Assembly (NCBI GenBank): GCA_041391485.1
Contig: JAWKNY010000016.1
Coordinates: 1-64,000 of the forward strand
DNA length: 64,000 nucleotides
DNA from: JACKAF01 sp041391485
GTDB lineage: Bacteria > Bdellovibrionota > FAC87 > UBA2466 > JACKAF01
Reading direction: 5' to 3'
Part shown: positions 34,252-43,574 of the stretch, piece by piece
Position numbering within the stretch: position 1 is the stretch's first letter
Layout: every line of letters starts with the position of its first letter
Notes under the pieces: generated by a model
What the model saw: the letters and a program-made list of their open reading frames with translations, nothing else
Databases searched by the model: none
What the model was told of the DNA's origin: nothing
Translations under genes and position numbers: made by a program

Positions 34252-34702
34252 GTTTGATGGTGACGCGGGTGCCGAGCTGCGCTCGTTCGAATAGCCATTG
34301 CATGTCCTTGTTGAAAAGGCGGACACAGCCTTCAGACCAGTCTTTTTTCTCTAGCTCGCCGTGGATAAAAATCTCGCCGCCCATTTTGGTTTTCCAGGGC
34401 GGGACTTTCCCTTCGTCGTTGGCCTTGCAGATCGCTTCAAACTCTTGTTGGGTGAGATTTCCATGAGCAAGACCACGCTCGGCGTCGCTGTTGTTGGGGT
34501 AGTTGAGACCTACACTCAGAAAGAACTTGGACTTCGGGTTCTTCACGCACACCACGTATTCCCCTTCGGGAGTCCGCATGTCGCCCTCAATCTCTTTTTG
34601 ACCCACTTCGTCTTTGCCGATTCCGATCGGAAAGCGGTGCGTACACCGACCGGCTTCCCAGATCTCCATCTCTTTTTTTGATTTGTAGACAACGACTTCC
34701 AT
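34247..34702 (-). CDS. L,D-transpeptidase (YkuD family)
   Basis: This 151-residue protein is a bare YkuD catalytic domain. It has DMRTPEGEYVVCVKNPKSKF near residue 40, and the active-site motif EIFIHGELEKKDWSEGCVRL, HGx(8)SxGCxR, with nucleophile Cys126. These enzymes make 3-3 crosslinks in peptidoglycan or attach proteins to it. No signal peptide is visible, which is odd for a periplasmic enzyme; a signal might lie upstream if the start is wrong. It is 30 bases downstream of a histidine kinase gene on the same strand. Confidence 0.88.
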   Translation of the reverse strand: MEVVVYKSKKEMEIWEAGRCTHRFPIGIGKDEVGQKEIEGDMRTPEGEYVVCVKNPKSKFFLSVGLNYPNNSDAERGLAHGNLTQQEFEAICKANDEGKVPPWKTKMGGEIFIHGELEKKDWSEGCVRLFNKDMQWLFERAQLGTRVTIKP

Positions 34703-34732
34703 GGACTTACTATAGCACGTGTGGCGGGAGCG

Positions 34733-36376
34733 CTACGCGGCCTTTTTCTTTGTGCGCTTCTTGGGCTTTTCGCCAGCGATTTCCTTAAGAAAATCTTTGG
34801 AAAGAGGAAGACCAATAAAGCCCTTTACCCATTCGTCGCGCACCGGTGATTTCTCTCTCGTCTCACCGGACTCCAGGCCGACATATAAAACAATGCCTCG
34901 GGTAATCTCGTTTGACTGCAGAATTTCCGCCACTTCATCCTCACCCATTTTGTGGGTGTCGTGCCGCAAAATGGCAAAATCAGGGCGAATGTAAAAGCTC
35001 ATCGCCACCGCTTCCACTCCATCTTTTACAAAGTGGACATCAAAACCTTGTTTGGTGAGCTCAGAGAAATAGGGCTTTCTTTTTTCCTCTACAGGCTCGA
35101 CGACAAGAATGGACGGACGGGTGTGGGACCGGCGCGCCAACTTGGAACCAATCACGTGTGGCAGCAGCACGTGGAAGATGGAGCCCTCTCCCTCTCGACT
35201 TTCCACCCAAAGATTTCCGGCGTGGAGGTTGGAAATCTGCTTGGCGACGGTCAACCCGAGGCCACGACCTCCTGCACGCGAATAGTCTTTGATCTGGCTG
35301 AAGCGATCGAAAATTTTTTCGATTTCCTTGGCCGGGATGCCTTTCCCCTCGTCTCTAAGACTCAAGACGACCATCTCATAGGGCGGATCGGATCGGCGCC
35401 GTCCCTTAAAGGGCGTTACCGAAAGGTGGATGGTCTTGCCGGGATCGGTGAACTTCAAGGCGTTCGCTAGGAGGTTTTGCAGCAATTGCCGCACCCGATC
35501 CGAATCTGCAAGCACACGCCAGTCCGGGATCGGATTGTCGTACTCAAAGGTGATCCCGCGTTCTTCCGACTGCGTTCGGTAGTCCTCGTAGAATTCCTTT
35601 AAAAATTCGTGCAGATTAAAAAGTCCGTATTTCGGTCGAAGCCCCTGCTCGTAGGACATCACGTCCAGCAGATCATTGACTAAGCGCAAAGCGTGCCCGG
35701 ATTGGCGGTAGCTTCGGGAAAGCACCTCGGCCACAAAAGGGGATAGAGCATTCTTGTGTGAGCTCTCCAAGATGGACGAGAGTCCCGATTGGATCACGCC
35801 GATTGGAGAGCGCAAGTCATGCGCACATACCCCCAAGAACTCTTCCCGCTGCTTTAGCGCTGTTTCCGTAGCGGCGTCCTGCTTCTGGTGAGAATCAATT
35901 TCCTTTTGCAGGCGACGCATTTCCTCTGCGTGGGCAATTCTCAAATTCAAGCGGGCCGCTAGCTCAGTCGGCCCGCCATTGCGGCAGAAAATCTCGTTGA
36001 TCCCAATGCTCACGACCCGGTCCACCAACTGCGCATCGAATGTTTCATAGGCCCAGAAAATGGGTAGAAAACGCCATTGGAGTGAGGTCTGCTTTCGCAA
36101 AGAGGTTGCCAGCAGATCCAGCCTGGAGAGATTGCCCCCTTCCACTATGAGCGCCGCCGTGTTGCTGGGGAAGTTCTCTTCAATCCAAGCCCCCAGATCG
36201 GACAGCTTGGGTGCCTTGATGAGCCGAACGGAGTACCCAATGTGTTTTGCGAACTTAAACTCATCGGGAGGCGCGATACAGCGAACGTTGTAGCCGCTGT
36301 AACGCAAGGCCTGCATCAGAGGATCTTGGGCGCTCGGGACTTCGGTAATCCAAATGATTTCTTTTGGGCTTTTCAT
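34733..36376 (-). CDS. Hybrid-type histidine kinase with N-terminal and C-terminal receiver-like domains
   Basis: The 547-residue cytoplasmic kinase has a receiver-like N-terminal domain without clear acidic pocket, a coiled-coil linker (about 145-175), a HisKA domain with His186 (CAHDLRSPIGVIQ), a HATPase_c domain (LLANALKFTDPG, DEGKGIPAKEIEKIFDRFSQ, GGRGLGLTVAKQI), and a C-terminal receiver-like domain (SILVVEPVEEKRKPYF). In that domain the expected phosphoacceptor position reads FAILRHDTHKMG, with Arg where Asp is usual, so it may not accept phosphate. It ends in a Lys-rich tail. No membrane segment or cognate regulator is nearby. Confidence 0.88.
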   Translation of the reverse strand: MKSPKEIIWITEVPSAQDPLMQALRYSGYNVRCIAPPDEFKFAKHIGYSVRLIKAPKLSDLGAWIEENFPSNTAALIVEGGNLSRLDLLATSLRKQTSLQWRFLPIFWAYETFDAQLVDRVVSIGINEIFCRNGGPTELAARLNLRIAHAEEMRRLQKEIDSHQKQDAATETALKQREEFLGVCAHDLRSPIGVIQSGLSSILESSHKNALSPFVAEVLSRSYRQSGHALRLVNDLLDVMSYEQGLRPKYGLFNLHEFLKEFYEDYRTQSEERGITFEYDNPIPDWRVLADSDRVRQLLQNLLANALKFTDPGKTIHLSVTPFKGRRRSDPPYEMVVLSLRDEGKGIPAKEIEKIFDRFSQIKDYSRAGGRGLGLTVAKQISNLHAGNLWVESREGEGSIFHVLLPHVIGSKLARRSHTRPSILVVEPVEEKRKPYFSELTKQGFDVHFVKDGVEAVAMSFYIRPDFAILRHDTHKMGEDEVAEILQSNEITRGIVLYVGLESGETREKSPVRDEWVKGFIGLPLSKDFLKEIAGEKPKKRTKKKAA

Positions 36377-36663
36377 GGGATCTCAGTAAAGCTTATCGGC
36401 TAAAAGCCGCTCGTTCCGTAGACAGAAGGGCGAAATCTAGGCCGGTTGGGGCTAGACACTTTAATTAATATTATCCAATACTTATATCGTAACCCGGAGG
36501 CTAAGGGCTTGAACTGTAAACCGGCTAGTCGCCCTGGACGCAAAAGCGCCCCATTGTATTCTCTGAGTTCCATAGCGGATCGCGAAGAATACGACGCATG
36601 GCATCACGATTGCACTTATGAAGCGAAAACACGCAGTGAAGTAACGTAGGTAGGGGAAATACG

Positions 36664-36930
36664 GTGGGACTGAAAAGTTTTTTTCTAGCAGTGAGCCTGT
36701 CACATCTGTTGTGCTCAATCAGTTTGGCGGGAAATCCACACGCGGAACAAGGCCGCGTTGGCCGTCCGTACGTGCAAGTTGAGGTGGGTACGGACGATCA
36801 AGACGGTGACTACGACGACTCCATCAAATTTCTGGAACAACTCAACGGAACAAGAAGTGGCGAGCAGTCCACAAGTCCGCGGCCCGCTCGCCCTGTTCAA
36901 TTCTCTCCAGACTCACTTAATGACATTTAA
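36664..36930 (+). CDS. Small secreted protein of unknown function
   Basis: The 88-residue product has a signal peptide (GLKSFFLAVSLSHLLCSISLAG, cleavage near residue 23) and a short acidic, Pro- and Ser-rich mature part. The start is GTG with AGGGGAA upstream at 36652-36658. No family is recognised. It faces a secreted serine protease gene, their stops overlapping on TTAA. A protease inhibitor or partner is conceivable but unsupported. Confidence 0.55.
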   Translation: MGLKSFFLAVSLSHLLCSISLAGNPHAEQGRVGRPYVQVEVGTDDQDGDYDDSIKFLEQLNGTRSGEQSTSPRPARPVQFSPDSLNDI

Positions 36931-37709
36931 TCTTTTACAAGCGACCGAATGAGTTCACTCTGCGTCGCCAGGTAATGTATAGACGGACCGCTGTTCGTGG
37001 AAGTTTCCGAAGAGGTGCAACCACCAAAAGCGTGTACGCCGACGACTCGGGTATTATCCGGATTCTCAAAATCAGGTAGCAAAATTCCCGTGCCTGAACT
37101 TCCCGGTTCTGTGTCGCATCGGTGGCGCAGGAGGCCCGCCTCTTCCGACTTAAATCTGCAACCGTCTAACGATACCTTCATCGGAGTGCCACGGGGGTGG
37201 TGAACCATCATGAGTTGAGTTTCCGGAGCAATCTCGCGATCCGACAGTGGGTACCAGCCCCACTCGACGCCCGGCTTCCCCTCAAGTCGCATCACCATGT
37301 AGTCATGATTGGACTCGAAATCTCCGGCCTCAAGAATCTCCGAACACTTAAAGGTCTCTTCCCGTTTTTCTGGAGTCAGGTAGCCAAAGGTAACGCTAAG
37401 ATCATCGCAAGCTTCCTTGCAGTGGCGTGCGGTCAAAAAGAGATCCGGTCCCACCAGAGTTCCTGTACAGATGAAGTACCTGCCCGTGGCCCGCTCATAA
37501 GCACGCAAACTTCCGACCGGCAGGCCCATCTTTTTTAGCTCGTCGTTTTGCTCAACCATCGTCAAGTTATCGTCAGAGCCACAGATAGTACGATCGGCCG
37601 AACTATCCAGATACCAAGGTGCTCCTAAACCAACAGCGCTTTGGAAAAAGGACAGCAACATACAGCACACCAACTTCCCACTCAAAGTGGGTTGGATAAA
37701 CCTCGCCAT
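36927..37709 (-). CDS. Secreted trypsin-like serine protease
   Basis: The 260-residue protein has a signal peptide (about residues 1-29) and an S1/S1B-type fold. The triad is His96 (LTARHCKEAC), an Asp near 143 (SNHDYMVMRLEG) and Ser205 (EPGSSGTGIL). The Cys pairs around His96 and before GLLRHRCD suggest disulfides. In place of the classic GDSGGP it has GSSGTG, as in glutamyl endopeptidase-like enzymes (GNSGSP type). It is likely exported to the periplasm or outside. Confidence 0.85.
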   Translation of the reverse strand: MARFIQPTLSGKLVCCMLLSFFQSAVGLGAPWYLDSSADRTICGSDDNLTMVEQNDELKKMGLPVGSLRAYERATGRYFICTGTLVGPDLFLTARHCKEACDDLSVTFGYLTPEKREETFKCSEILEAGDFESNHDYMVMRLEGKPGVEWGWYPLSDREIAPETQLMMVHHPRGTPMKVSLDGCRFKSEEAGLLRHRCDTEPGSSGTGILLPDFENPDNTRVVGVHAFGGCTSSETSTNSGPSIHYLATQSELIRSLVKD

Positions 37710-37800
37710 GGCGAATCTCCTGGTTTTGGGGTGAAGTGCGGATATTTAATCTAGTGTAAAGCCTGAGAGAGGATGGGAACGAAGGAAATCTATCCGGTTC

Positions 37801-38526
37801 TTAACGAAAGTTAACCAGCGCAGGTTTTTGTGGCAGGCGAAAACGTTGGACAAACAAAAGCGTCAAAAATTTGGCGACTTGAATGAAGTTCCGAAGTTTG
37901 AGAGCGCTAGAACGCGACTTCTCGCGGTGCGCGAGTTCGACGCCCACCTCTACATAGGAGCAGCCGTTTCGGATAGCCGAAACCAGAATCTCGGCCTGGT
38001 AGCCAAAACCGTTTGTCTTAAAATTTAAGCTTTTCAGCCGCTCGGTTCGGTGCAAGACGGTGCCGTTGTAATAACGAAGGTGGCAGCCGGAAAGGAGATT
38101 GATGAGCGCCACAAAAGCAGACGAGAGCTTTCTTCGGGCCCAGGGCCGCACCTCAGTATTGACCACAAAGGGAACAATAATATCAGCCTCACCCGCTCTA
38201 TCCAAAATCCGGCGCGCCGTCTCACTTCCGTTTTCATTGTCACCTGGGAGCATGATTAAGTAGTCTTTTTTGGCGCGGGCCACACCTGCCCGGTAAACAC
38301 CGCCCAAATTCAAGGAGCTTCGGTGGTGAATGGCAAAAACATTCGGGAGGGTGGCCGCCAAGCGATCGGCTATCTCTCCCGTCGAATCCGTACTGCCGTC
38401 GTTGAAGACGAGGATCTCCCAATCCGAGGTATACGGCGTCAACAAATTGACGGCGTTGTGCACCGCCGCCTCTAAATTGCGCTCCTCATTGAGCGCTGGC
38501 ATGACTACGGTAACTGAGCTGAGCAA
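37801..38526 (-). CDS. Glycosyltransferase family 2 protein
   Basis: This GT-A glycosyltransferase of 241 residues starts near VVMPALNEERNLEAAV. The metal/nucleotide-sugar motif LVFNDGSTDSTGEIADRL is near residue 35, and the DxD-equivalent MLPGDNENGSETA near 87. YYNGTVLHRTERLKSLNFKTNGFGYQAEILV resembles dolichyl-phosphate-mannose-synthase-like proteins. I place the start at TTG 38526, preceded by GGGGG; longer frames run into the divergent gloB promoter region. Substrate unknown. Confidence 0.82.
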   Translation of the reverse strand: MLSSVTVVMPALNEERNLEAAVHNAVNLLTPYTSDWEILVFNDGSTDSTGEIADRLAATLPNVFAIHHRSSLNLGGVYRAGVARAKKDYLIMLPGDNENGSETARRILDRAGEADIIVPFVVNTEVRPWARRKLSSAFVALINLLSGCHLRYYNGTVLHRTERLKSLNFKTNGFGYQAEILVSAIRNGCSYVEVGVELAHREKSRSSALKLRNFIQVAKFLTLLFVQRFRLPQKPALVNFR

Positions 38527-38599
38527 TTTTCCCCCAATGCTCAGTGTAGCACTTCTAAAGAGCGTTGTAATTGGCCACGGGTCCGTATATGACTGGCCC

Positions 38600-39364
38600 A
38601 TGCTCGATATCCACCTGATTCCATTGCTAAAGGACAATTACGCCTATCTTCTCCGTGACACCGAGTCGGGGAAAACAGCGGTGGTAGACCCTTCCCTCGC
38701 CGGTGGGGTGGAAACGGCACTGCAAAGCAAGTCCTTGAAATTGGATTTTATCTTGAACACGCACCACCACTACGACCACGTGGGGGGCAATCTCGATCTC
38801 AAAGAAACTTACGGGTGCAAAATTGTAGGCTTTGCAGGGGATGCCGAGCGCATCCCAGGATTGGATATCGCGGTTCACCCGGGTGACGACTTTCAGCTAG
38901 GAAACTCCACAGCTCGAATCCTCGGTGCGAGCGGTCATACCCGCGGGCACATTCTCTATTGGTTTGCGGACGCTGAGGCGCTATTTAGCGGCGACACGCT
39001 TTTCTCCTTGGGCTGCGGCCGTCTTTTCGAAGGCACGCCAGAAGAAATGTGGAATACGTTGAACGGACTGCGATCACTCCCAGACACCACCCGCGTTTAC
39101 TGTGGTCACGAGTACACGGCCGACAACGCCACCTTTGCGCTCACCGTGGATCCAGAAAACCCGGCACTCCACGAACGAAGCCGTGAGGCCGAAAGCTTGC
39201 GACGGACCGGCCTACCGACCATCCCTTCGACGCTACGGAGCGAGTGGGAATGCAATCCCTTTTTGAGAGTCTCCGATCCGTCCATCCGTAAAAGGCTGCG
39301 GATGCTCTCGGATCCCGACGCTAAAGTTTTTGGAGAATTACGAAAAAGAAAGGATGTCTTTTAA
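38600..39364 (+). CDS. gloB: Hydroxyacylglutathione hydrolase (glyoxalase II)
   Basis: The 254-residue metallo-beta-lactamase-fold enzyme hydrolyses S-lactoylglutathione. It has the metal motif THHHYDHVGG near residue 54, GASGHTRGHILYW near 110, FSGDTLFSLGCGRLFEGT near 130 and YCGHEYTADN near 168. The C-terminal HERSREAESLRRTGLPTIPSTL and NPFLR belong to the glyoxalase II glutathione-binding domain. Its start, ATG 38600, gives the conserved opening IHLIPLLKDNYAYLL. The next gene starts on the TAATG overlap. Confidence 0.95.
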   Translation: MLDIHLIPLLKDNYAYLLRDTESGKTAVVDPSLAGGVETALQSKSLKLDFILNTHHHYDHVGGNLDLKETYGCKIVGFAGDAERIPGLDIAVHPGDDFQLGNSTARILGASGHTRGHILYWFADAEALFSGDTLFSLGCGRLFEGTPEEMWNTLNGLRSLPDTTRVYCGHEYTADNATFALTVDPENPALHERSREAESLRRTGLPTIPSTLRSEWECNPFLRVSDPSIRKRLRMLSDPDAKVFGELRKRKDVF

Positions 39365-39783
39365 TGGTACACCGACAAACAGAACGAGGTTTTATCGTAA
39401 GGCTAGTGCGCGGCGAGGCCTTCATGGACACGCTCCGCCATTTCATTCAGGCAAACGAGATTCAAAGCGGTACCCTGACCGGCTTGGGAGCTGTCTGCAA
39501 TAGCCGACTGGGATTTTACGATTTAGAAACTCGATCCTACGTCGAGAAGAGCGTACCGGAGGACTGCGAGCTCGTCAGCCTCGTGGGGAATATCAGCTAC
39601 TACGACGGCGCCCCTGTCATTCACGTACACGCCACCTTAGGTACGCGAGACTTTCAGGCACTCGCTGGACATCTGTTTGATACCGAGTGTTCGGTAACGG
39701 TAGAGGTGCATATTGAGGTACACGCGAACCGAATTGATAGAAAGCCTGATGAAGAAACGGGTTTGAATCTATTGGATCTTTAG
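39364..39783 (+). CDS. PPC (DUF296) domain protein
   Basis: The 139-residue protein is a single PPC/DUF296 domain: FIVRLVRGEAFMDTLRHFIQANEIQSGTLTGLGAV, LVSLVGNISYYDGAPVIHVHATLG, and VTVEVHIEV. Prokaryotic members are small trimeric proteins, some linked to DNA binding in plants (AHL proteins) but of unknown role in bacteria. The conserved His residues of HVHATL could bind metal. It is coupled to gloB. Confidence 0.88.
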   Translation: MVHRQTERGFIVRLVRGEAFMDTLRHFIQANEIQSGTLTGLGAVCNSRLGFYDLETRSYVEKSVPEDCELVSLVGNISYYDGAPVIHVHATLGTRDFQALAGHLFDTECSVTVEVHIEVHANRIDRKPDEETGLNLLDL

Positions 39784-39793
39784 AGGTAGGAAT

Positions 39794-39824
39794 CCGGGCG
39801 TACGCAGATCGTGCGTACGCCCGG
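39794..39824. terminator. Bidirectional hairpin terminator
   Basis: A 13-bp perfect stem (39794-39806 with 39812-39824, CCGGGCGTACGCA / TGCGTACGCCCGG) with a 5-base loop lies between convergent genes. There is only a short U-run on either side (CTTT on plus, none clear on minus). It is the strongest hairpin in the region and may serve both transcripts. Confidence 0.65.
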
Positions 39825-39835
39825 CTTTCAAGCGT

Positions 39836-41061
39836 TTACAGAATGCCCAGAGGATCCGTTACTTCCTCATTCAACACACCGTAGGGATCCGCCGCGTTCT
39901 CAATTAAATAGAGAGAAGGCTCCAGATTTTCCGCGAAGGTGGGTTGAATGGCCGACGCTCCGGGATAGAATCCACCGCCAAAGAGCGAGCTAGGAGACAG
40001 CTCAAACGTGAAGGCGAAGATCTTAAGCTCATCGTAAGCCCAGTCCGTGGTGTCTCCGGACGCTACGTAAAGATCGCTGGATTTTTGCGGCGTGTAGCGA
40101 TTCCACGTTGCCATCTTGCGGCCCATCGTTTCAAAGACCGATCGATCCTTGGCATCCGAAATCACATCATCGGTATGCCCCCAGGGCCATAGTACCAGCT
40201 CACTAAAAGTGTGGAACGACAACAACACCGTGGTCTTGTTGCGCGCCCGAACAAAGTCCCGCACCGCCGCGGTTTCGGGCTCCGAGAAGGCACTCGGTCC
40301 ATGGTAGGTATCGGAGCTGGGGCTTGAGCTGGAACCCGGTCCGCCGAACCCTTTTCCGTAGTTGCGATTCAAATCGACTCCGTAGTTGCTTCCACTGTTT
40401 TGTCGACGGTTTTTTCTCCACCATTTGTAGCTACCGGTACTGATATCAAACTCCGCCCCGTCCGGATTCAGCATTGGCACGACCCAAATTTCGCGGGTGT
40501 CGACCATCTCTTTCACACGCGGGTTGCTCGGGTATTGGTTCACCAGGTACTGAGCCAGCATCAGGGGTACTTCGACGCTCAAATGCTCGCGAGCGTGGTG
40601 GCACCCAATGAAGACTGCCGTAGGAAGCGCATCCATCGCAGCAGAAGAGGAGATACGAACTCCGTTGATGTCGCGTCCCTCTACGCTTTTACCAATAGAA
40701 TGCTTGGAAACGATATCCGGATTTTGCGCGACTAGCTGATCCAACACGGCGTTGGTTTCGGCATAATTGTGAAACGCGCTGTCAGAGCTAGGAAAGTCGT
40801 CTGCCATCCGTTCCGGCAGTTCCGTGCGCTCCAGATCAAAACCAAGCCCTTTTACCTGAGCGATATCCGCATCGGTACCGATGAAAGTAACCGAATCGGA
40901 AAAATTCCATCCAGCGCCACACCCACGTCAGCAATCTGACTGCGTTGTTGTGCGGTGTCAGCTTTTACGCTAACCAAATAAAGCTTCGCATTTTCTTCTC
41001 TTGCCCAAACTAAAGAGGATAAAACCAGACACGCGGAAAACAGTACACGAACCCAAGCCAT
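39836..41061 (-). CDS. Secreted M14-family zinc carboxypeptidase (frame broken)
   Basis: A signal peptide (VRVLFSACLVLSSLVWA) is followed by a short propeptide-like region and the M14 catalytic domain. Zinc ligands are in FIGCHHAREHLSVEV (HxxE) and LLSFHTFSELVLWPWG; VPMLNPDGAEFD, the Arg in VDLNRNYGKGF, and the catalytic Glu in FAFTFELSPSS are all present. The frame breaks in a run of A's at 40900-40904: one extra A restores FSDSVTFIGTDADIAQVKGLG. The corrected product is about 408 residues. It would remove C-terminal residues from peptides outside the cell. Confidence 0.9.
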
Positions 41062-41326
41062 AAGGCCCCCTATTGTTGAGGTACGTACAACACAGAATCT
41101 ACGTGCCGCATTGTTTGAATGTTTATTGAAACGAAAAAGACTCTATTTTTAATAGAGTAACTTTATCAGATATTTACGAACTAGCCACAATCCGTAGCGT
41201 AAAATGTTAACAAGTGTTCCTAGAATGCAGGCCTGGCAAGGCTTTGGCCTACAATTCCCTCTCTTACGCACAGTTTACTGTGATAAGTTAAAAACTAATA
41301 TCAAGCCTACACCACCCTACTCTGAC

Positions 41327-42397
41327 ATGGATGCCCTAACCGAAAAGCGCCTCAAGCAGGCTGAAGAATTCTTCTATTCCTGTCGGTTGGTGGAAGCCTA
41401 CAACATCCTCCGCCGTTACTTTGATCGAATTCCCTTCAAGCTCGAACCAGGTCACGCAAAATACATAGGATTTTTTACTCGTGTGCTTCTTGAAATGGGA
41501 AAAACCCATGAGCTGGATTTCTACATCGCCGAACTTGAGAAGCATTATTCGCAACTCAATACACCGGAAGTCACCTACCAACTGGGAATGGTTTTTCTCT
41601 CCAAGGGAGATTTCAATCAGGCCAAAGAAAAGTTTGAAGAAATCGTCCGCAACCCGAACGGTCATGGCTACCACGTAAAAGCCAAGATGTGTTTGATGCG
41701 TTACTATGAGATTAAAAAAGACTACACCTCCTGCCGCCTGCTACTAGAATCCATTCCGCCGCAGCCCGATGCCATGACCAATACGCTCCTGGATATCTGG
41801 CGCGCCAATATTCTACGTTACGAAGGCCACCTCGATGACTCGGATGCCATTCTCACCGATCTCCAAAAACGGGTTACCTTTGAGGCCAACTGGTACGAGT
41901 ACGTATACGTTCGATTCATTCAAGCGTGGGTGCAACTCGATAGAAAGAACTACGTAGACGCGTCCAAAATAATCGAGGAAGTAAAACTAAAGGTAGAGAG
42001 TAAACGCTCCAAAACCGTAAACATTATTCTCGATGAACTCAAAGCGGCGCTTGCGGAGAGAACTTCAATCGGCCATATCGAGTACCAGTCAGATGAATCG
42101 CGATCTGGTTACATTGTGAGGTACCTCGGCAAAAGCGTGTACCTGAAGCGAAGCAACCCCAAGGAGAAGCTACTGATGCTTTTTCTCAAACATAAGTTTC
42201 TAGAGAAAGAAGTCATCGTTGCTACTCTTTGCGGCAGAGAGTATGTGCCAAAGACTGACGACAGACTTATCTACTCGCAGATACATTCTTTGCGCAAGCA
42301 ATTCAAAAGTTTGGGACTACCAAAAAACGTCATTTGCAGCGAAAACAACGGGTACCGCCTGGTGCCCACAGTTAAACGGATCAGGGGGATCGCATGA
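41327..42397 (+). CDS. TPR protein with C-terminal winged-helix DNA-binding domain
   Basis: The 356-residue protein has an N-terminal array of TPR-like helices (AEEFFYSCRLVEAYNILRRY, YQLGMVFLSKGDFNQAKEKF, RANILRYEGHLDDSDAIL) and, from about residue 255, an OmpR/SARP-type winged helix (SVYLKRSNPKEKLLMLFLKH, RLIYSQIHSLRKQFKSLGL, SENNGYRLVP). It is probably a transcription regulator whose TPR part binds a partner. An upstream ATG at 41204 is in frame; neither start has a clear ribosome binding site. The downstream secreted-protein gene overlaps by ATGA and may be its target or partner. Confidence 0.78.
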   Translation: MDALTEKRLKQAEEFFYSCRLVEAYNILRRYFDRIPFKLEPGHAKYIGFFTRVLLEMGKTHELDFYIAELEKHYSQLNTPEVTYQLGMVFLSKGDFNQAKEKFEEIVRNPNGHGYHVKAKMCLMRYYEIKKDYTSCRLLLESIPPQPDAMTNTLLDIWRANILRYEGHLDDSDAILTDLQKRVTFEANWYEYVYVRFIQAWVQLDRKNYVDASKIIEEVKLKVESKRSKTVNIILDELKAALAERTSIGHIEYQSDESRSGYIVRYLGKSVYLKRSNPKEKLLMLFLKHKFLEKEVIVATLCGREYVPKTDDRLIYSQIHSLRKQFKSLGLPKNVICSENNGYRLVPTVKRIRGIA

Positions 42398-43443
42398 AAA
42401 ACTCGCAACTCAGAACGACACTCATCTTCTTAATTCTGGCTCTGACCTCTATCGAGGCTTGGGCCATCAACTGCATGGGCGGTCCCACGCCGTTTAGCCC
42501 CATCCAACTTTGGCCAAAGTTCAATCACCTGGAAACCCGTTTGGGAGCACAGGACTTCAACCTTTGGGAGGAAACCGGCAAAGTCGTTTTCCGCACCTAC
42601 GACAACCAGCTCCGCGAATACTCTCTTTTCTCAGGCCTCTACACTGGTCTCACTCCGATGGATCGCCGTATGTCGGACATCACGGAACCTCAGAATCGTT
42701 ACGTGGTGACTGAGGGACGCAATCTGATATTCGACACTCAAAATGCAACCTGGCAGGAATTCTCGGGAGCCGAGCAGCCGCTGCGGCACCTTTTCTGGAG
42801 TGGGAACGACCTCTACACCTTGAACCGGAACATGGCAGCGAGTGGTAAGCACACGATTGAAGTGTACCGCTACCACTACGGGGATCGGGAAGCGATTAAA
42901 GTCTGCTCCATGCCCATTCGTCCCGAAACCAAACTGGCTGAGGGTTTTCACTTCCCTCACTTCCGCCTCTACAGCGTTCGCTACGACTGGTTGAACCGCC
43001 AGCACTTGGACACCTATTTAGTGGATGTCACCCGCAACTGCGCCTACTCACAAGAGAGCCCCAAAGGCACCGGCTACCCGGGTCGCATTCAAGAGATGTA
43101 CAACTTCAACCAGGACAACTCCTATGGAATCAAGACCGACAACCAGAACTCAAACTTCCTTTGGGTTCGTGGAGATCGTTGCACCCCCCACAAGCTATCG
43201 GGGCAGCAACCCATGGTCCTCGACTACCAGCGCCCTACGGTGGCCACCTGGACGCGTGACAAAGGTCTGGAGATTGCCTACCTCGAGCAAGGCAACGTAG
43301 CGCGACTTGTCGAGAGCTGGAACATCTCCGAATTCACGCCGCGAGATGCCCGGCTGACGAGCAACCACCAGCTGCTATTTATTTCTCCGCTTCTTCAGGG
43401 AGAAACGCAGCGAAAACTCGTTCAAGTAGAATTGCAAAACTAG
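42394..43443 (+). CDS. Secreted protein of unknown function, repetitive beta structure
   Basis: The 349-residue protein has a signal peptide (LRTTLIFLILALTSIEAWA, cleavage near residue 24) and a mature region of recurring short strands with aromatic and Trp residues (FNLWEETGKVVFRTYDNQL, RHLFWSGNDLYTLNRNM, NSNFLWVRGDRC, AYLEQGNVARLVESW). The spacing suggests a beta-propeller. Four Cys could form disulfides. It is coupled to the upstream TPR winged-helix regulator. No family recognised. Confidence 0.65.
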   Translation: MKNSQLRTTLIFLILALTSIEAWAINCMGGPTPFSPIQLWPKFNHLETRLGAQDFNLWEETGKVVFRTYDNQLREYSLFSGLYTGLTPMDRRMSDITEPQNRYVVTEGRNLIFDTQNATWQEFSGAEQPLRHLFWSGNDLYTLNRNMAASGKHTIEVYRYHYGDREAIKVCSMPIRPETKLAEGFHFPHFRLYSVRYDWLNRQHLDTYLVDVTRNCAYSQESPKGTGYPGRIQEMYNFNQDNSYGIKTDNQNSNFLWVRGDRCTPHKLSGQQPMVLDYQRPTVATWTRDKGLEIAYLEQGNVARLVESWNISEFTPRDARLTSNHQLLFISPLLQGETQRKLVQVELQN

Positions 43444-43449
43444 GAAACG

Positions 43450-43473
43450 CCCGGGGATCTTCGGATCCCCGGG
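43450..43473 (+). terminator. Hairpin terminator with UUCG loop
   Basis: CCCGGGGATC (43450-43459) and GATCCCCGGG (43464-43473) form a 10-bp perfect stem closed by TTCG and followed by TTCTTCCTTCCCC. It lies seven bases after the stop of the secreted-protein gene. Confidence 0.75.
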
Positions 43474-43574
43474 TTCTTCCTTCCCCGAGTCCCCTTCCTT
43501 TCCACCTCCCCAAGTTCCCTTTTCATCCCCCAACAGAACCGGTACACTGCTCATAGATTTTGGGGGACTGCAGC

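Noticed and set aside
36387..36413. Possible sigma-28 promoter (TAAAGCTT-N11-GCCGCTCG), and GCCGATAA on the other strand
   Set aside because: The plus-strand -10 matches only GCCG, and the minus-strand GCCGATAA lacks a -35 and lies too near the kinase start codon.
36446..36649. 67-residue ORF between the histidine kinase and the small secreted protein
   Set aside because: No ribosome binding site, no hydrophobic or motif content, and not in frame with neighbours.
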